A stretch of DNA of 64,000 nt from Thalassotalea profundi. Its GTDB lineage: Bacteria; Pseudomonadota; Gammaproteobacteria; Enterobacterales; Alteromonadaceae. The DNA lies in NCBI RefSeq assembly GCF_014653195.1, contig NZ_BNAH01000006.1, positions 124,001-188,000 on the forward strand, given 5' to 3'. Positions within the stretch are counted from its first letter, which is position 1, and every line of letters begins with the position of its first letter. Shown piece after piece: positions 1 through 8,647 of this stretch. The translations under genes were made by a program, and so were the position numbers. The notes below the pieces were generated by a model, which was not told the DNA's origin, searched no databases, and saw only the letters and a program-made list of their open reading frames with translations.

Positions 1-976
1 CTAATCGAGGGATATGTTTAAGAGTGCTACTTTGAGAAGCAACTTCTTGGCTATTAACTAAAGCTAAAGCCAAGCTTGTTGCTTGTTTAGCCATTACTTC
101 AATCGGATAATTCAATGTGGTTAATTTTGGCCTTGAATAACGTGACAGTAATACATCATCAAAGCCTATCACTGAAATATCAGCAGGTACGCGATAGCCA
201 TTATCTTCTAGCGTTGAAATAGCGCCAATTGCCATTGCGTCGTTATAAACAAATATTGCGGAAAAAGGCTTACCTGATGCGAGTAAGTTCTGAGCTGCCA
301 CCTCTCCACCTTGCAAACTTGGTTCTGCGCAGGCTATGAGTTGTTCATCAAGTGGTATACCTGACGCATTAAGCTCATTAGTAAAGCCATTAAGCCTTAA
401 CTCAGGGTCATCAATTTGATATTTACTGGTAATACACGCCAAATTTTTATGACCTAAGGCAAGTAAATGTCGCGCCGCTATTTTCCCGCCCTCAAAGTTA
501 TCAAGCCAAATACAACGTTCAGCAATAGCAGCTACATAACGATCGATAATCACTAAACCTTTAATGCGTTGGCTTAACGCTATTAGTTGTTCATCACTTA
601 ATTTTTTACTATGGATAACCATTACATCACAACGACGTCCAACTAATAAATCAATCGCTTGCATCTCAGACTCTGCACTTAGTTGCCCAGTACTTAGTAA
701 TAGTTGCATGTTATGTTGACGGGAAATTTGCTCCACGCCATTTGCAAGTGAGGCAAAAAAGGGATCATTCAATTCAGGTATAACCACGCCTATAGTGGTA
801 TTTTTCTGGGTAACAAGTGCTCTGGCATTGGCATTGGGGGTATAGCCAAGTTCAGCCATAATTTTTTGCACTTTCTCTTTTGTTTTACTACTCACTTTAG
901 GGCCATTGTTAGCGACTCTAGATACAGTAGCAACAGAAACTCCAGCAATGCGGGCGACATCTTTAATTGTTGACAT
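1..976 (-). CDS. galR: LacI/GalR-family transcriptional repressor of galactose genes (3' end cut by window edge)
   Basis: This is the N-terminal ~325 residues of a LacI-family regulator; the stop lies outside the window. It starts MSTIKDVARIAGVS, the classic LacI helix-turn-helix, with VSVATVSRV as recognition helix. A periplasmic-binding-protein-like sugar domain follows, with NTTIGVVIPELNDPFF and ISVIGFDDVLLSRY. It is divergent from galTKEM, and GTAAACGTTTAC-like operators flank the space between them. I infer a galactose-responsive repressor that also controls itself. The GalR name rests on context; the effector is not proven. Confidence 0.88.
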   Translation of the reverse strand, partial: MSTIKDVARIAGVSVATVSRVANNGPKVSSKTKEKVQKIMAELGYTPNANARALVTQKNTTIGVVIPELNDPFFASLANGVEQISRQHNMQLLLSTGQLSAESEMQAIDLLVGRRCDVMVIHSKKLSDEQLIALSQRIKGLVIIDRYVAAIAERCIWLDNFEGGKIAARHLLALGHKNLACITSKYQIDDPELRLNGFTNELNASGIPLDEQLIACAEPSLQGGEVAAQNLLASGKPFSAIFVYNDAMAIGAISTLEDNGYRVPADISVIGFDDVLLSRYSRPKLTTLNYPIEVMAKQATSLALALVNSQEVASQSSTLKHIPRL

Positions 977-979
977 AAG

Positions 980-991
980 GTATACGTTTAC
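980..991. promoter_or_regulatory. LacI-family operator next to the repressor start
   Basis: GTATACGTTTAC is one mismatch from the perfect palindrome at 1088-1099. It lies only 3 bases upstream of the repressor start codon, so binding would block repressor transcription or initiation. This suggests autoregulation. Confidence 0.65.
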
Positions 992-1087
992 ACTTTTTAG
1001 TGTGATTTTAAGCTAGGTATTATTTAAGCAAAACAGTAGTTATATAGCAAGTTAATAAAATTCAACTTAAGGGTTGCACAATTAAGG

Positions 1088-1099
1088 GTAAACGTTTAC
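1088..1099. promoter_or_regulatory. LacI/GalR operator in the gal operon promoter
   Basis: GTAAACGTTTAC is a perfect 12-bp palindrome with the central CG typical of LacI-family operators. It sits 44 bases before galT and overlaps the spacer and -10 of a possible promoter (TTGCAC at 1074-1079, TACATT at 1097-1102). The sister site at 980-991 is 108 bp away, so looping is possible. Confidence 0.8.
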
Positions 1100-1142
1100 A
1101 TTTGATATTATCATACAATTAACCCAATTAAATAATATAGCC

Positions 1143-2186
1143 ATGAAAGCAGTTTTTGATCCGAGCGAGCACCCACATAGACGATTTAATCCGCTACTAG
1201 ATGAATGGGTTTTAGTCTCCCCTCATCGTGCAAAAAGACCATGGCAAGGGCAAATTGAAACAGAAGAAAGTGATAACAAACCAGCTTATGATCCAGAGTG
1301 CTTTCTCTGTGCGGGCAATACGCGGATTAATGGAGAAATCAATTCCAATTATACTGAAACCTATGTGTTTACCAACGATTTTGCTGCGTTAAAACAAGAT
1401 ACGCCCCACTATCAAAATGAAGACCCTTTATTTAAAGTGGCAACGGAACAAGGGGAAAGCAGAGTTATTTGTTTTTCACCAGACCACAGTAAATCATTAC
1501 CCGAATTATCCGTAGAAGAAATTAGCCAAGTTGTTAATACCTGGCAAAGTCAATGCATTGAGTTAAGTAAAAATTATCAATGGGTACAGGTTTTTGAAAA
1601 TAAAGGCAGTGTCATGGGCTGCTCTAACCCGCATCCACACGGACAAATTTGGGCACAACAACAGCTACCAACGTTAGTCAATAAAAAGCAAATTACGCAA
1701 TCTGCCTATGCTGAAAAATATGGTACTAATCTACTTGGTGATTACGGAACAAAGGAACTTACTAATAAAGAACGTCTTGTTGTTGAAAATACTGACTGGC
1801 TAGTTGTCGTGCCTTATTGGGCTGCTTGGCCCTTTGAAACCTTAGTCCTACCAAAATTTACTGTCACAAGAATGACAGATTTAACCACAGCCCAGAAATT
1901 ATCACTCGCCGATATTATCAAACAAATTACCATTAAATATGACAACCTCTTTAATTGTTCTTTTCCCTATTCAATGGGATGGCATGGTGCGCCTTATGAT
2001 GGACAAGAACATAAAGAATGGACATTACATGCCAGTTTCTTTCCGCCCTTATTACGCTCAGCCACGGTACGAAAATTTATGGTGGGCTATGAAATGATGG
2101 CTGAGGCTCAGCGAGATCTCACCCCTGAACAAGCGGCTGAACGCTTAAGAAATCTGCCTTCTGTGCATTACAAGGAGAACAAGTAA
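1143..2186 (+). CDS. galT: Galactose-1-phosphate uridylyltransferase
   Basis: This Leloir enzyme swaps UMP between UDP-glucose and galactose 1-phosphate in the cytosol. The 347-residue length matches E. coli GalT. The HPH active-site triad is at residues 164-166 in [10 protein letters not shown], with the second histidine the expected UMP-carrying nucleophile. Cys53 and Cys56 (CFLC) match the metal-site cysteines. It is the first gene of galTKEM; its stop overlaps the galK start (TAATG), which suggests translational coupling. No strong Shine-Dalgarno precedes the ATG. Confidence 0.97.
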   Translation: MKAVFDPSEHPHRRFNPLLDEWVLVSPHRAKRPWQGQIETEESDNKPAYDPECFLCAGNTRINGEINSNYTETYVFTNDFAALKQDTPHYQNEDPLFKVATEQGESRVICFSPDHSKSLPELSVEEISQVVNTWQSQCIELSKNYQWVQVFENKGSVMGCSNPHPHGQIWAQQQLPTLVNKKQITQSAYAEKYGTNLLGDYGTKELTNKERLVVENTDWLVVVPYWAAWPFETLVLPKFTVTRMTDLTTAQKLSLADIIKQITIKYDNLFNCSFPYSMGWHGAPYDGQEHKEWTLHASFFPPLLRSATVRKFMVGYEMMAEAQRDLTPEQAAERLRNLPSVHYKENK

Positions 2187-3328
2187 TGGACCAAAATAAA
2201 CTAGTTATCACCTTGTTTGAACAGGAATTTAATGAAACGCCTGCCATTGTTTGTCATGCACCTGGTCGCGTTAATATTATTGGCGATCACACCGATTATA
2301 ACGATGGTTTTGTTTTACCTGCAGCCATTAATTATGGCACCACGATCGCCGCTAAAAGGCGTGATGATCATCTGATAAAAGTGTATGCCCATGACTGTGA
2401 GCAACAAAGTGCCGTGTTTTCGTTAGATGAATTTGTCTTCAATGAAGATAAAATGTGGTGTAACTATGTGATAGGTTCTGTTCAAGCATTAATGAAACAT
2501 TTTCCGGCAATTCGCGGAGCCAATTTAGCCGTTACAGGCAATGTGCCACAAGGCGCGGGATTAAGCTCTTCTGCAAGTTTTGAAGTTGCTATTTTAAAAG
2601 CGTTTACGGAGCTTTATGAATTGGATCTCAACGGCATTTTAGCAGCGAAATTAGGTCAAGCCGCGGAAAATGATTTTGTCGGTTGTAATTGCGGCATTAT
2701 GGACCAGCTAATATCTGCAATGGGACAAGAAAAGCACGCAATGCTGCTCGACTGCCGACAACTAACGTTTGAAGATGCCCCTATTCCAGATAGCCTCTCT
2801 TTATTTATTGTTAATTCAAATGTAAAACGTGGTCTAGTAGACAGTGAATACAACCATAGACGCGAACAGTGTGAAGCGGTTGCTAGACATTTTAATAAAG
2901 ACGCACTCAGAGATGTTTCAATAGAAATGTTAACGACAGCAAAACACGACTTACCTGAGATACTTTATAAACGTGCTCGCCATGTGATAACTGAAAATCA
3001 AAGAACGATTGAAGCCTTATCTGCACTAAAGTCCAATGATATTGAATTACTCAGTAAACTGATGAAAGCGTCACATGCTTCACTACGCGATGACTTTGAG
3101 GTATCGACAAAAGAAATAGATGGTTTAGTCGAGATTATTGATACAGAGCTTGGCTTAAATGGTGGTGTTCGCATGACTGGAGGTGGTTTTGGTGGCTGTG
3201 TTATCGCCTTAGTACCTAATGATATGGTTGACAAGCTTACGCAGGTTGTCAACGAAAAGTACCCACAGCAATATTCACTTCAACCTAATATATATATTTG
3301 CCATGCCACCCAAGGTGCATTCAGGTAA
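2186..3328 (+). CDS. galK: Galactokinase
   Basis: GalK phosphorylates galactose at C1 with ATP, the entry step of the Leloir pathway. The 380-residue GHMP kinase shows the galactose motif GRVNIIGDHTDYNDG (residues 28-41), the phosphate-binding motif PQGAGLSSSAS (121-131) and the C-terminal GHMP motif MTGGGFGGC. The start shares one base with the galT stop, and AAGGAG about 10 bases upstream is a good ribosome site. It sits between galT and galE in one transcription unit. Confidence 0.97.
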   Translation: MDQNKLVITLFEQEFNETPAIVCHAPGRVNIIGDHTDYNDGFVLPAAINYGTTIAAKRRDDHLIKVYAHDCEQQSAVFSLDEFVFNEDKMWCNYVIGSVQALMKHFPAIRGANLAVTGNVPQGAGLSSSASFEVAILKAFTELYELDLNGILAAKLGQAAENDFVGCNCGIMDQLISAMGQEKHAMLLDCRQLTFEDAPIPDSLSLFIVNSNVKRGLVDSEYNHRREQCEAVARHFNKDALRDVSIEMLTTAKHDLPEILYKRARHVITENQRTIEALSALKSNDIELLSKLMKASHASLRDDFEVSTKEIDGLVEIIDTELGLNGGVRMTGGGFGGCVIALVPNDMVDKLTQVVNEKYPQQYSLQPNIYICHATQGAFR

Positions 3329-3347
3329 GACATTAAGGAGCATAACG

Positions 3348-4376
3348 ATGAAAATATTAGTTACCGGTGGGGCAGGTTATATAGGCTCTCATACTGTGTT
3401 ATCGCTTTTAGAAAATAGTTATCAAGTAGTCGTTTATGACAACTTATCAAATTCGAGTATAGAATCTATTGCCCGCGTTCAAGCCCTCACAAATAAAGAA
3501 GTCGACTTTATTGAGGGTGACATAAAAGATAAAGCAAAATTACGCCAAATATTTTCTGAGCATAAGATTGACGCAGTTATTCATTTTGCCGCATTAAAGG
3601 CAGTTGGCGAATCAATGCACAAGCCGTTGAGCTATTACCAAAGTAATATTCATGGCACCATCTGCTTACTTGAAGTTATGGAAGAATATAACGTAAATGA
3701 GTTTATTTTTAGCTCTTCTGCAACCGTTTATGGTGAAGAAAATAATGTTCCTTATGTTGAAACCATGTCTCTAGGAACACCCGCCAGTCCATACGGGGCA
3801 AGTAAAGTTATGATCGAACGTGTCTTGCAAGATCAAGCTTTTGCAAACAATAGCTTTCGAGGTGTGTCTTTACGATACTTTAATCCTATAGGTGCCCATG
3901 AAAGTGGGGAGATAGGTGAAGATCCAAAGGGCATCCCTAACAACTTACTTCCCTATGTAGCCCAAGTTGCGGTAGGAAAAAGAGAAAAGCTTAGCATCTT
4001 TGGAGGTGACTATCCTACAGCTGATGGTAGTTGCGAACGCGATTACTTACATGTGGTTGATTTAGCCAAAGGGCATGTGGCGGCGGTAAAGTGGCTAGAA
4101 AAAAATCAATCATTCAAAGGGATAGAAGCTTTTAATTTAGGTACAGGAGTTGCGGTTTCCGTTTTTTCCATTGTTAAGGCTTTTGAGTTGGCAAGTGCAG
4201 TGAATATACCTTTTGAAATTGCAGCACGTCGAGCAGGTGATTTGCCCGCTTTTTGGGCTAATGCAGATAAAGCGAGTGAAAAATTACAATGGCAGGCTGA
4301 AAAAACATTGGAAGAGATGATGATAGACACTTTTCGCTGGCAATCTAAATACCCAAATGGTTATGCACATGACTAA
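3348..4376 (+). CDS. galE: UDP-glucose 4-epimerase
   Basis: GalE interconverts UDP-galactose and UDP-glucose using bound NAD. It is a short-chain dehydrogenase-type protein with the Rossmann motif GGAGYIGS at residues 7-14, SSSATVYG and the catalytic YxxxK in SPYGASK. I chose ATG 3348 rather than an in-frame start at 3219: it gives 342 residues (E. coli has 338), begins directly with MKILVTGGAG, and has AAGGAG 8 bases upstream. The longer form would run far into galK. Confidence 0.96.
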   Translation: MKILVTGGAGYIGSHTVLSLLENSYQVVVYDNLSNSSIESIARVQALTNKEVDFIEGDIKDKAKLRQIFSEHKIDAVIHFAALKAVGESMHKPLSYYQSNIHGTICLLEVMEEYNVNEFIFSSSATVYGEENNVPYVETMSLGTPASPYGASKVMIERVLQDQAFANNSFRGVSLRYFNPIGAHESGEIGEDPKGIPNNLLPYVAQVAVGKREKLSIFGGDYPTADGSCERDYLHVVDLAKGHVAAVKWLEKNQSFKGIEAFNLGTGVAVSVFSIVKAFELASAVNIPFEIAARRAGDLPAFWANADKASEKLQWQAEKTLEEMMIDTFRWQSKYPNGYAHD

Positions 4377-5376
4377 CGCCAAAAACCTAACAACGCATGA
4401 AGTTAAAAGTATTGTTTTACACAATAGCTTTGGCATGAGTGTTGAAATAATTAATTATGGCGCCCGTATTAAATCCATTAAATTTCCAGTAAATGGACAA
4501 CCAACAGAAATGGTTGTCGGCTATGATGACGCTGAAAATTATATAAATGAGCCTTTTTATTTAGGTGCAACTTGTGGTCGCGTTTGTAATCGCATTTCCA
4601 AAGGTAAATTTACGCTTAATAACATCGACTACCAATTACCTATTAACAGTGATGAAAACTGTTTACATGGTGGCATTGATAACTTTTCCATGCGTTATTG
4701 GCAAATAAACGAGCAACAACTTTCTGATTCGTCTGTGTGTTTACATTTAGTATCAGAAGATGGTGATCAAGGTTTTCCTGGAGAAGTTTCAGCGAGTGTT
4801 ATTTATGAACTAACAGACGACAATAAGCTGAAAATTCACTATAACGCTAATACCACTAAAGCAACGCCAATAAACCTAACAAACCACGCATATTTTCATT
4901 TAGGTGAAGCGAGTTGCCAAACACTTTTGCTGCAAATCAACGCTAGTGCGTACTTACAAAGAAATGAAAATGCTATGCCAACGGGTGATTTTTTATCCGT
5001 TGCTAATACCGATTTTGACTTTAGAAGTTCGCAAGCAATTGGGCCAAGACAATTAGCAAGTAACAATCAAGAATTAAAAAGTCTTAATTGCTATGACCAT
5101 TGCTATGTTTTAGACAGCACCGCGATTCAAGAGACAAAAGCAGAGTTAATATCCAAACAAAATAATGTGCGAATGCGGTTATATACCGACCAACCATCTC
5201 TGCAACTCTATAGCGCCTATTATTTAACTAAGCCTTTTTATCCATATCAGGGGGTATGTTTAGAGGCACAAAACTATACAGATGCCGTAAATATTTCGCA
5301 TTTTCCAAACTGTGTATTACAACCCAATGAACAGTATAAAAAAAATATCATTTATGCATTCGAAAACACTCAATAA
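4369..5376 (+). CDS. galM: Aldose 1-epimerase (galactose mutarotase)
   Basis: GalM converts beta-galactose to alpha-galactose, the form GalK uses. Family signatures are NYGARIKSIKFP near the N-terminus, the histidine motif NLTNHAYFHLG, and a C-terminal region with a conserved glutamate (CLEAQNY). Three in-frame ATGs (4357, 4363, 4369) are possible. I favour 4369, which overlaps the galE stop by 8 bases (ATGACTAA) and so gives simple coupling; none has a good Shine-Dalgarno. It is the fourth gene of the gal operon. Confidence 0.93.
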   Translation: MTNAKNLTTHEVKSIVLHNSFGMSVEIINYGARIKSIKFPVNGQPTEMVVGYDDAENYINEPFYLGATCGRVCNRISKGKFTLNNIDYQLPINSDENCLHGGIDNFSMRYWQINEQQLSDSSVCLHLVSEDGDQGFPGEVSASVIYELTDDNKLKIHYNANTTKATPINLTNHAYFHLGEASCQTLLLQINASAYLQRNENAMPTGDFLSVANTDFDFRSSQAIGPRQLASNNQELKSLNCYDHCYVLDSTAIQETKAELISKQNNVRMRLYTDQPSLQLYSAYYLTKPFYPYQGVCLEAQNYTDAVNISHFPNCVLQPNEQYKKNIIYAFENTQ

Positions 5377-5403
5377 ATATAACTAAAAAAGGTAAAAAGA
5401 AGT

Positions 5404-6978
5404 ATGGATTTCACAAATAAGCTGAGTAATTTAGATAGTGGCGTTTTTATTGTCTATGTTATAGGTCTGTTATGTCTTGCTTTATGGATATCGAGAAGTG
5501 AGAAAAAAGAGGGGGCAAATACAGAGGACTATTTTCTCGCCAGTAAAGCCCTACCGTGGTGGGCAATTGGTGCATCGTTAATTGCTTCAAACATTTCCGC
5601 CGAACAAATTATTGGCATGTCAGGTTCTGGGTATGCGCTGGGGCTTGCCATAGCTTCTTACGAATGGATGGCGGCTATTACCTTAATTATTGTTGGTAAA
5701 TATATGCTGCCCATATTTCTGAAAAATGAAATATTTACTATGCCGCAATATTTAGAGCAACGCTTTGATAATAAAGTAAAAACTACACTCGCTTTATTTT
5801 GGTTAGCGGTATATGTTTTTGTAAACTTAACCGCAGTGCTTTGGCTAGGAGGACTTGCCATTGAAACGGTTGCTGGTATCGACTGGATGTTTGGTATGAT
5901 GTTTCTAGCTACATTTTCAGTGGCTTATTCATTATACGGCGGTTTAAAAGCGGTTGCATATACCGATATATTACAAGTCGTTTTATTAGTATTAGGCGGC
6001 TTATTGTTAAGTTACTTAGCGTTAGACGCGGTTTCAGATGGTCAAGGTGTTCTTGCCGGCTTTAGTGTATTAACCGAACAAATGCCAAGCCATTTCGATA
6101 TGATTTTATCACCAGAAAATGAACATTACATGAGTTTACCTGGAATTTCTGTACTCATTGGCGGTATGTGGATCATGAACTTAAGTTACTGGGGATTCAA
6201 TCAATATATTATTCAACGTGCACTTGCCGCGAAAGACTTAAAAGAAGCACAAAAAGGTATCGCTTTTGCTGCCTACCTGAAATTATTAATGCCTGTTATT
6301 GTCGTGCTCCCTGGTATTGCCGCCGTAATTTTACACCCTAATTTAACATCACCCGATCAAGCCTATCCATCAATGATGGCATTAATGCCAAGCGGTATCA
6401 AAGGCTTAGTATTTGCTGCCTTAGTTGCAGCTATTGTCTCTTCGTTAGCCTCAATGACCAATAGTATTTCGACTATCTTTACCATGGATATATACAGCCA
6501 ATTAAAACCCAACAAGAGCCAAAAGCATTATGTATTCATTGGTCGTATTGCTGCTTTTGTTGCGCTATGTATCGCTTTATTTGTTGCAGAACCTCTTCTA
6601 GGCAAGTTTGATCAAGCATTTCAATACATACAAGAATTCACTGGATTTTTCACCCCTGGTATTGTGGTTATATTTGTGATGGGAATGTTTTGGAAACGAG
6701 CAACCTCTGCGGGTGCTTTATCAGCGGCACTAGGCTCGGCGGTATTTTCACTACTGCTTAAATTTTTATGGCCAGAACTCCCGTTTATGGACCGTGTCGG
6801 TATCGTATTCTTATTGTGTTTAGCCTTGTGTTATTTAGTTTCAATAATAGGTCAAGCTCCGAAGGAAGATAGTAGCGTTAGCTTAACTGAAGTAAGTTTT
6901 GACACTAGCAAGCCATTTAATATTGCAGCTATTGGGGTAATACTTATTTTAGCTGCACTTTATGCAACTTGGTGGTAA
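5404..6978 (+). CDS. Sodium/sugar symporter, SSS family (vSGLT-like), probably galactose uptake
   Basis: This 524-residue polytopic inner-membrane protein of the solute:sodium symporter family resembles Vibrio SGLT. It has about 14 hydrophobic segments, NTEDYFLASKALPWWAIG near the N-terminus, and the SSS signature region with SLASMTNSISTIFTMDIY. It lies 27 bases after galM and ends the gal operon just before a terminator. The context makes Na+-driven galactose (or galactose and glucose) uptake the likely role; the exact sugar is inferred. Confidence 0.9.
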   Translation: MDFTNKLSNLDSGVFIVYVIGLLCLALWISRSEKKEGANTEDYFLASKALPWWAIGASLIASNISAEQIIGMSGSGYALGLAIASYEWMAAITLIIVGKYMLPIFLKNEIFTMPQYLEQRFDNKVKTTLALFWLAVYVFVNLTAVLWLGGLAIETVAGIDWMFGMMFLATFSVAYSLYGGLKAVAYTDILQVVLLVLGGLLLSYLALDAVSDGQGVLAGFSVLTEQMPSHFDMILSPENEHYMSLPGISVLIGGMWIMNLSYWGFNQYIIQRALAAKDLKEAQKGIAFAAYLKLLMPVIVVLPGIAAVILHPNLTSPDQAYPSMMALMPSGIKGLVFAALVAAIVSSLASMTNSISTIFTMDIYSQLKPNKSQKHYVFIGRIAAFVALCIALFVAEPLLGKFDQAFQYIQEFTGFFTPGIVVIFVMGMFWKRATSAGALSAALGSAVFSLLLKFLWPELPFMDRVGIVFLLCLALCYLVSIIGQAPKEDSSVSLTEVSFDTSKPFNIAAIGVILILAALYATWW

Positions 6979-7008
6979 TAAATACACCATTAAAAAGTCT
7001 TACAGATG

Positions 7009-7034
7009 AAGCTCAAGGATGAGCTTTCGTTTTC
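7009..7034 (+). terminator. Rho-independent terminator of the gal operon
   Basis: A perfect 7-bp stem, AAGCTCA/TGAGCTT with an AGGA loop, is followed by the interrupted T-rich tail TCGTTTTC. It lies 30 bases after the symporter stop and before an unrelated gene. Confidence 0.65.
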
Positions 7035-7156
7035 AGCTGAAGCTTAATCACTGTATACTGTTATAAAATGCATAATTGAATAAATCGACAAAGTCGTTCA
7101 GCACGATTTAGTCAGATTATTTAACTCCCTAAAGTTAATTTATATACAGGTGATAA

Positions 7157-8347
7157 GTGGAAGATAATCAGAAAAGCCATGTCGGCATTGCCGCTGTTTT
7201 AGCTTTTGTTATGGCGTTAGGACCTTTTGCTTTAGATACCTACCTACCAGCCTTCCCTTTTATTGCTGAAACTATGAACACGTCTGTTCATCAGGTTTCG
7301 TTAAGTATTTCCTTATATGTATTTGTACTTGCCATAGGCCAATTAAGTGGCGGCCCTTTATCGGATTATTTAGGGCGAAGCAAGGTAATGCTTACTGGCA
7401 TTACTATTTTTGGCATTGCCAGTATCTTGCTGGCCTTTTCCACGTCATTACCTGAATTTTTAATACTTAGAATATTACAAGCATTTGGTGGCGGTTGGGC
7501 TACCGTCACTATACCTGCATTAGTTCGAGATAGGCTTTCAGGTGTTGAAGCCGCTAAATTTTTTAGTTTAATTGGTTTATTAATGATATTAGCGCCAGCT
7601 GTTGCACCTAACATTGGTAGTTTATTACTTACCATTTTCCATTGGGAAGCTATCTTTGTATTTTTAGCTATTTATAGTGTAGTTGCTCTTATCTTATTAA
7701 AAACATTAATTTTTAAAGAAAGCTCTGTAAGACCAACCAAAGAAAATATTTCGGTATGGCAGCGCTATAAAATCGTATTATCAATACGCCCAGCCATGAG
7801 GTTTATGTTAACAGGCACATTTGCTTTTAGTGTTATGTTACTGTTTATCACCCATGCTTCTTTTATTTATCAAAACCACTTTGGCGTAACACCAACAGTA
7901 TTCTCCTTATTTTTTTCGGCCAATGTCGTATTGATGTTAATTTTCAACTTGGCTAATCGTCGATTGTTGGAGCATTATGCTTCAGAACAAATACTACGTT
8001 GGTTTGTATTACTTCAAGGTATAGGTATTCTATTGCTAATCTTGTTCACCTTAATCAATGCTGATCTCTCATTATTTGTTATGGCGATGGTATTAACTAT
8101 TGGTTCAATGGGGGCCGTTTTCCCCAATGTTCAAGCCTGTTACATGGAATTTTTTAGTAAAAATGGCGGCACTGCGGCGGCATTATTAGGAGCCACACAG
8201 TTTTCGATTGCGGGAATCATTGCAACATTGTCTACGCTCATGCCTGAAAGCTTAATTTCTATCATTTTGTCGCAAGCCGTTTGCTCATTAATATGTATAA
8301 CATTAATTTGGAGTGGTAAAATACGTAAAGTAAGCGACAATAATTAA
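7157..8347 (+). CDS. MFS drug-efflux transporter, Bcr/CflA type
   Basis: This 396-residue, 12-helix major facilitator has the Bcr/CflA hallmark ALDTYLPAFPFIAE in helix 1 and the DHA-type motif GPLSDYLGRSKVML after helix 2. Such proteins export drugs or small metabolites by proton antiport. The start is GTG. It is transcribed alone, after the gal terminator and before the Fur-box region. The substrate cannot be read from the sequence. Confidence 0.88.
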   Translation: MEDNQKSHVGIAAVLAFVMALGPFALDTYLPAFPFIAETMNTSVHQVSLSISLYVFVLAIGQLSGGPLSDYLGRSKVMLTGITIFGIASILLAFSTSLPEFLILRILQAFGGGWATVTIPALVRDRLSGVEAAKFFSLIGLLMILAPAVAPNIGSLLLTIFHWEAIFVFLAIYSVVALILLKTLIFKESSVRPTKENISVWQRYKIVLSIRPAMRFMLTGTFAFSVMLLFITHASFIYQNHFGVTPTVFSLFFSANVVLMLIFNLANRRLLEHYASEQILRWFVLLQGIGILLLILFTLINADLSLFVMAMVLTIGSMGAVFPNVQACYMEFFSKNGGTAAALLGATQFSIAGIIATLSTLMPESLISIILSQAVCSLICITLIWSGKIRKVSDNN

Positions 8348-8608
8348 TCATAATATCAAAGAGTTAAAACGGACTTTTATAGTACTTTTGAACAACCAAA
8401 AAATATGTAAACAGATTTTTATTGAAAATGTAAATACCAATAAAATCGTTATTATTGTAGCTAAAATCGATAAAAATGCCGCCATTTAACAAAATAAACC
8501 CTGCCGCTAATATTTTTATTTAACATCTTGAATTTATTTTAATTGACGAAAATTACACTTTTCTTTTTGAAAATATAACTGCAACGTGTAAAATACACCA
8601 ATCTAAAT

Positions 8609-8627
8609 GATGATAGCAATCATTCTC
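8609..8627. promoter_or_regulatory. Fur box upstream of the siderophore receptor
   Basis: GATGATAGCAATCATTCTC matches the 19-bp Fur consensus at 14 of 19 positions and is an imperfect dyad. It is 21 bases before the receptor start, so Fur-Fe2+ would repress the operon in iron-rich cells. The rest of 8348-8608 is AT-rich intergenic DNA in which I see no gene. Confidence 0.7.
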
Positions 8628-8647
8628 ATATACAGTTAGGAAAAGCC

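Noticed and set aside
3219..3347. Upstream start of galE
   Set aside because: The extension overlaps galK by 110 bases, and AAGGAG with MKILVTGGAG supports ATG 3348.
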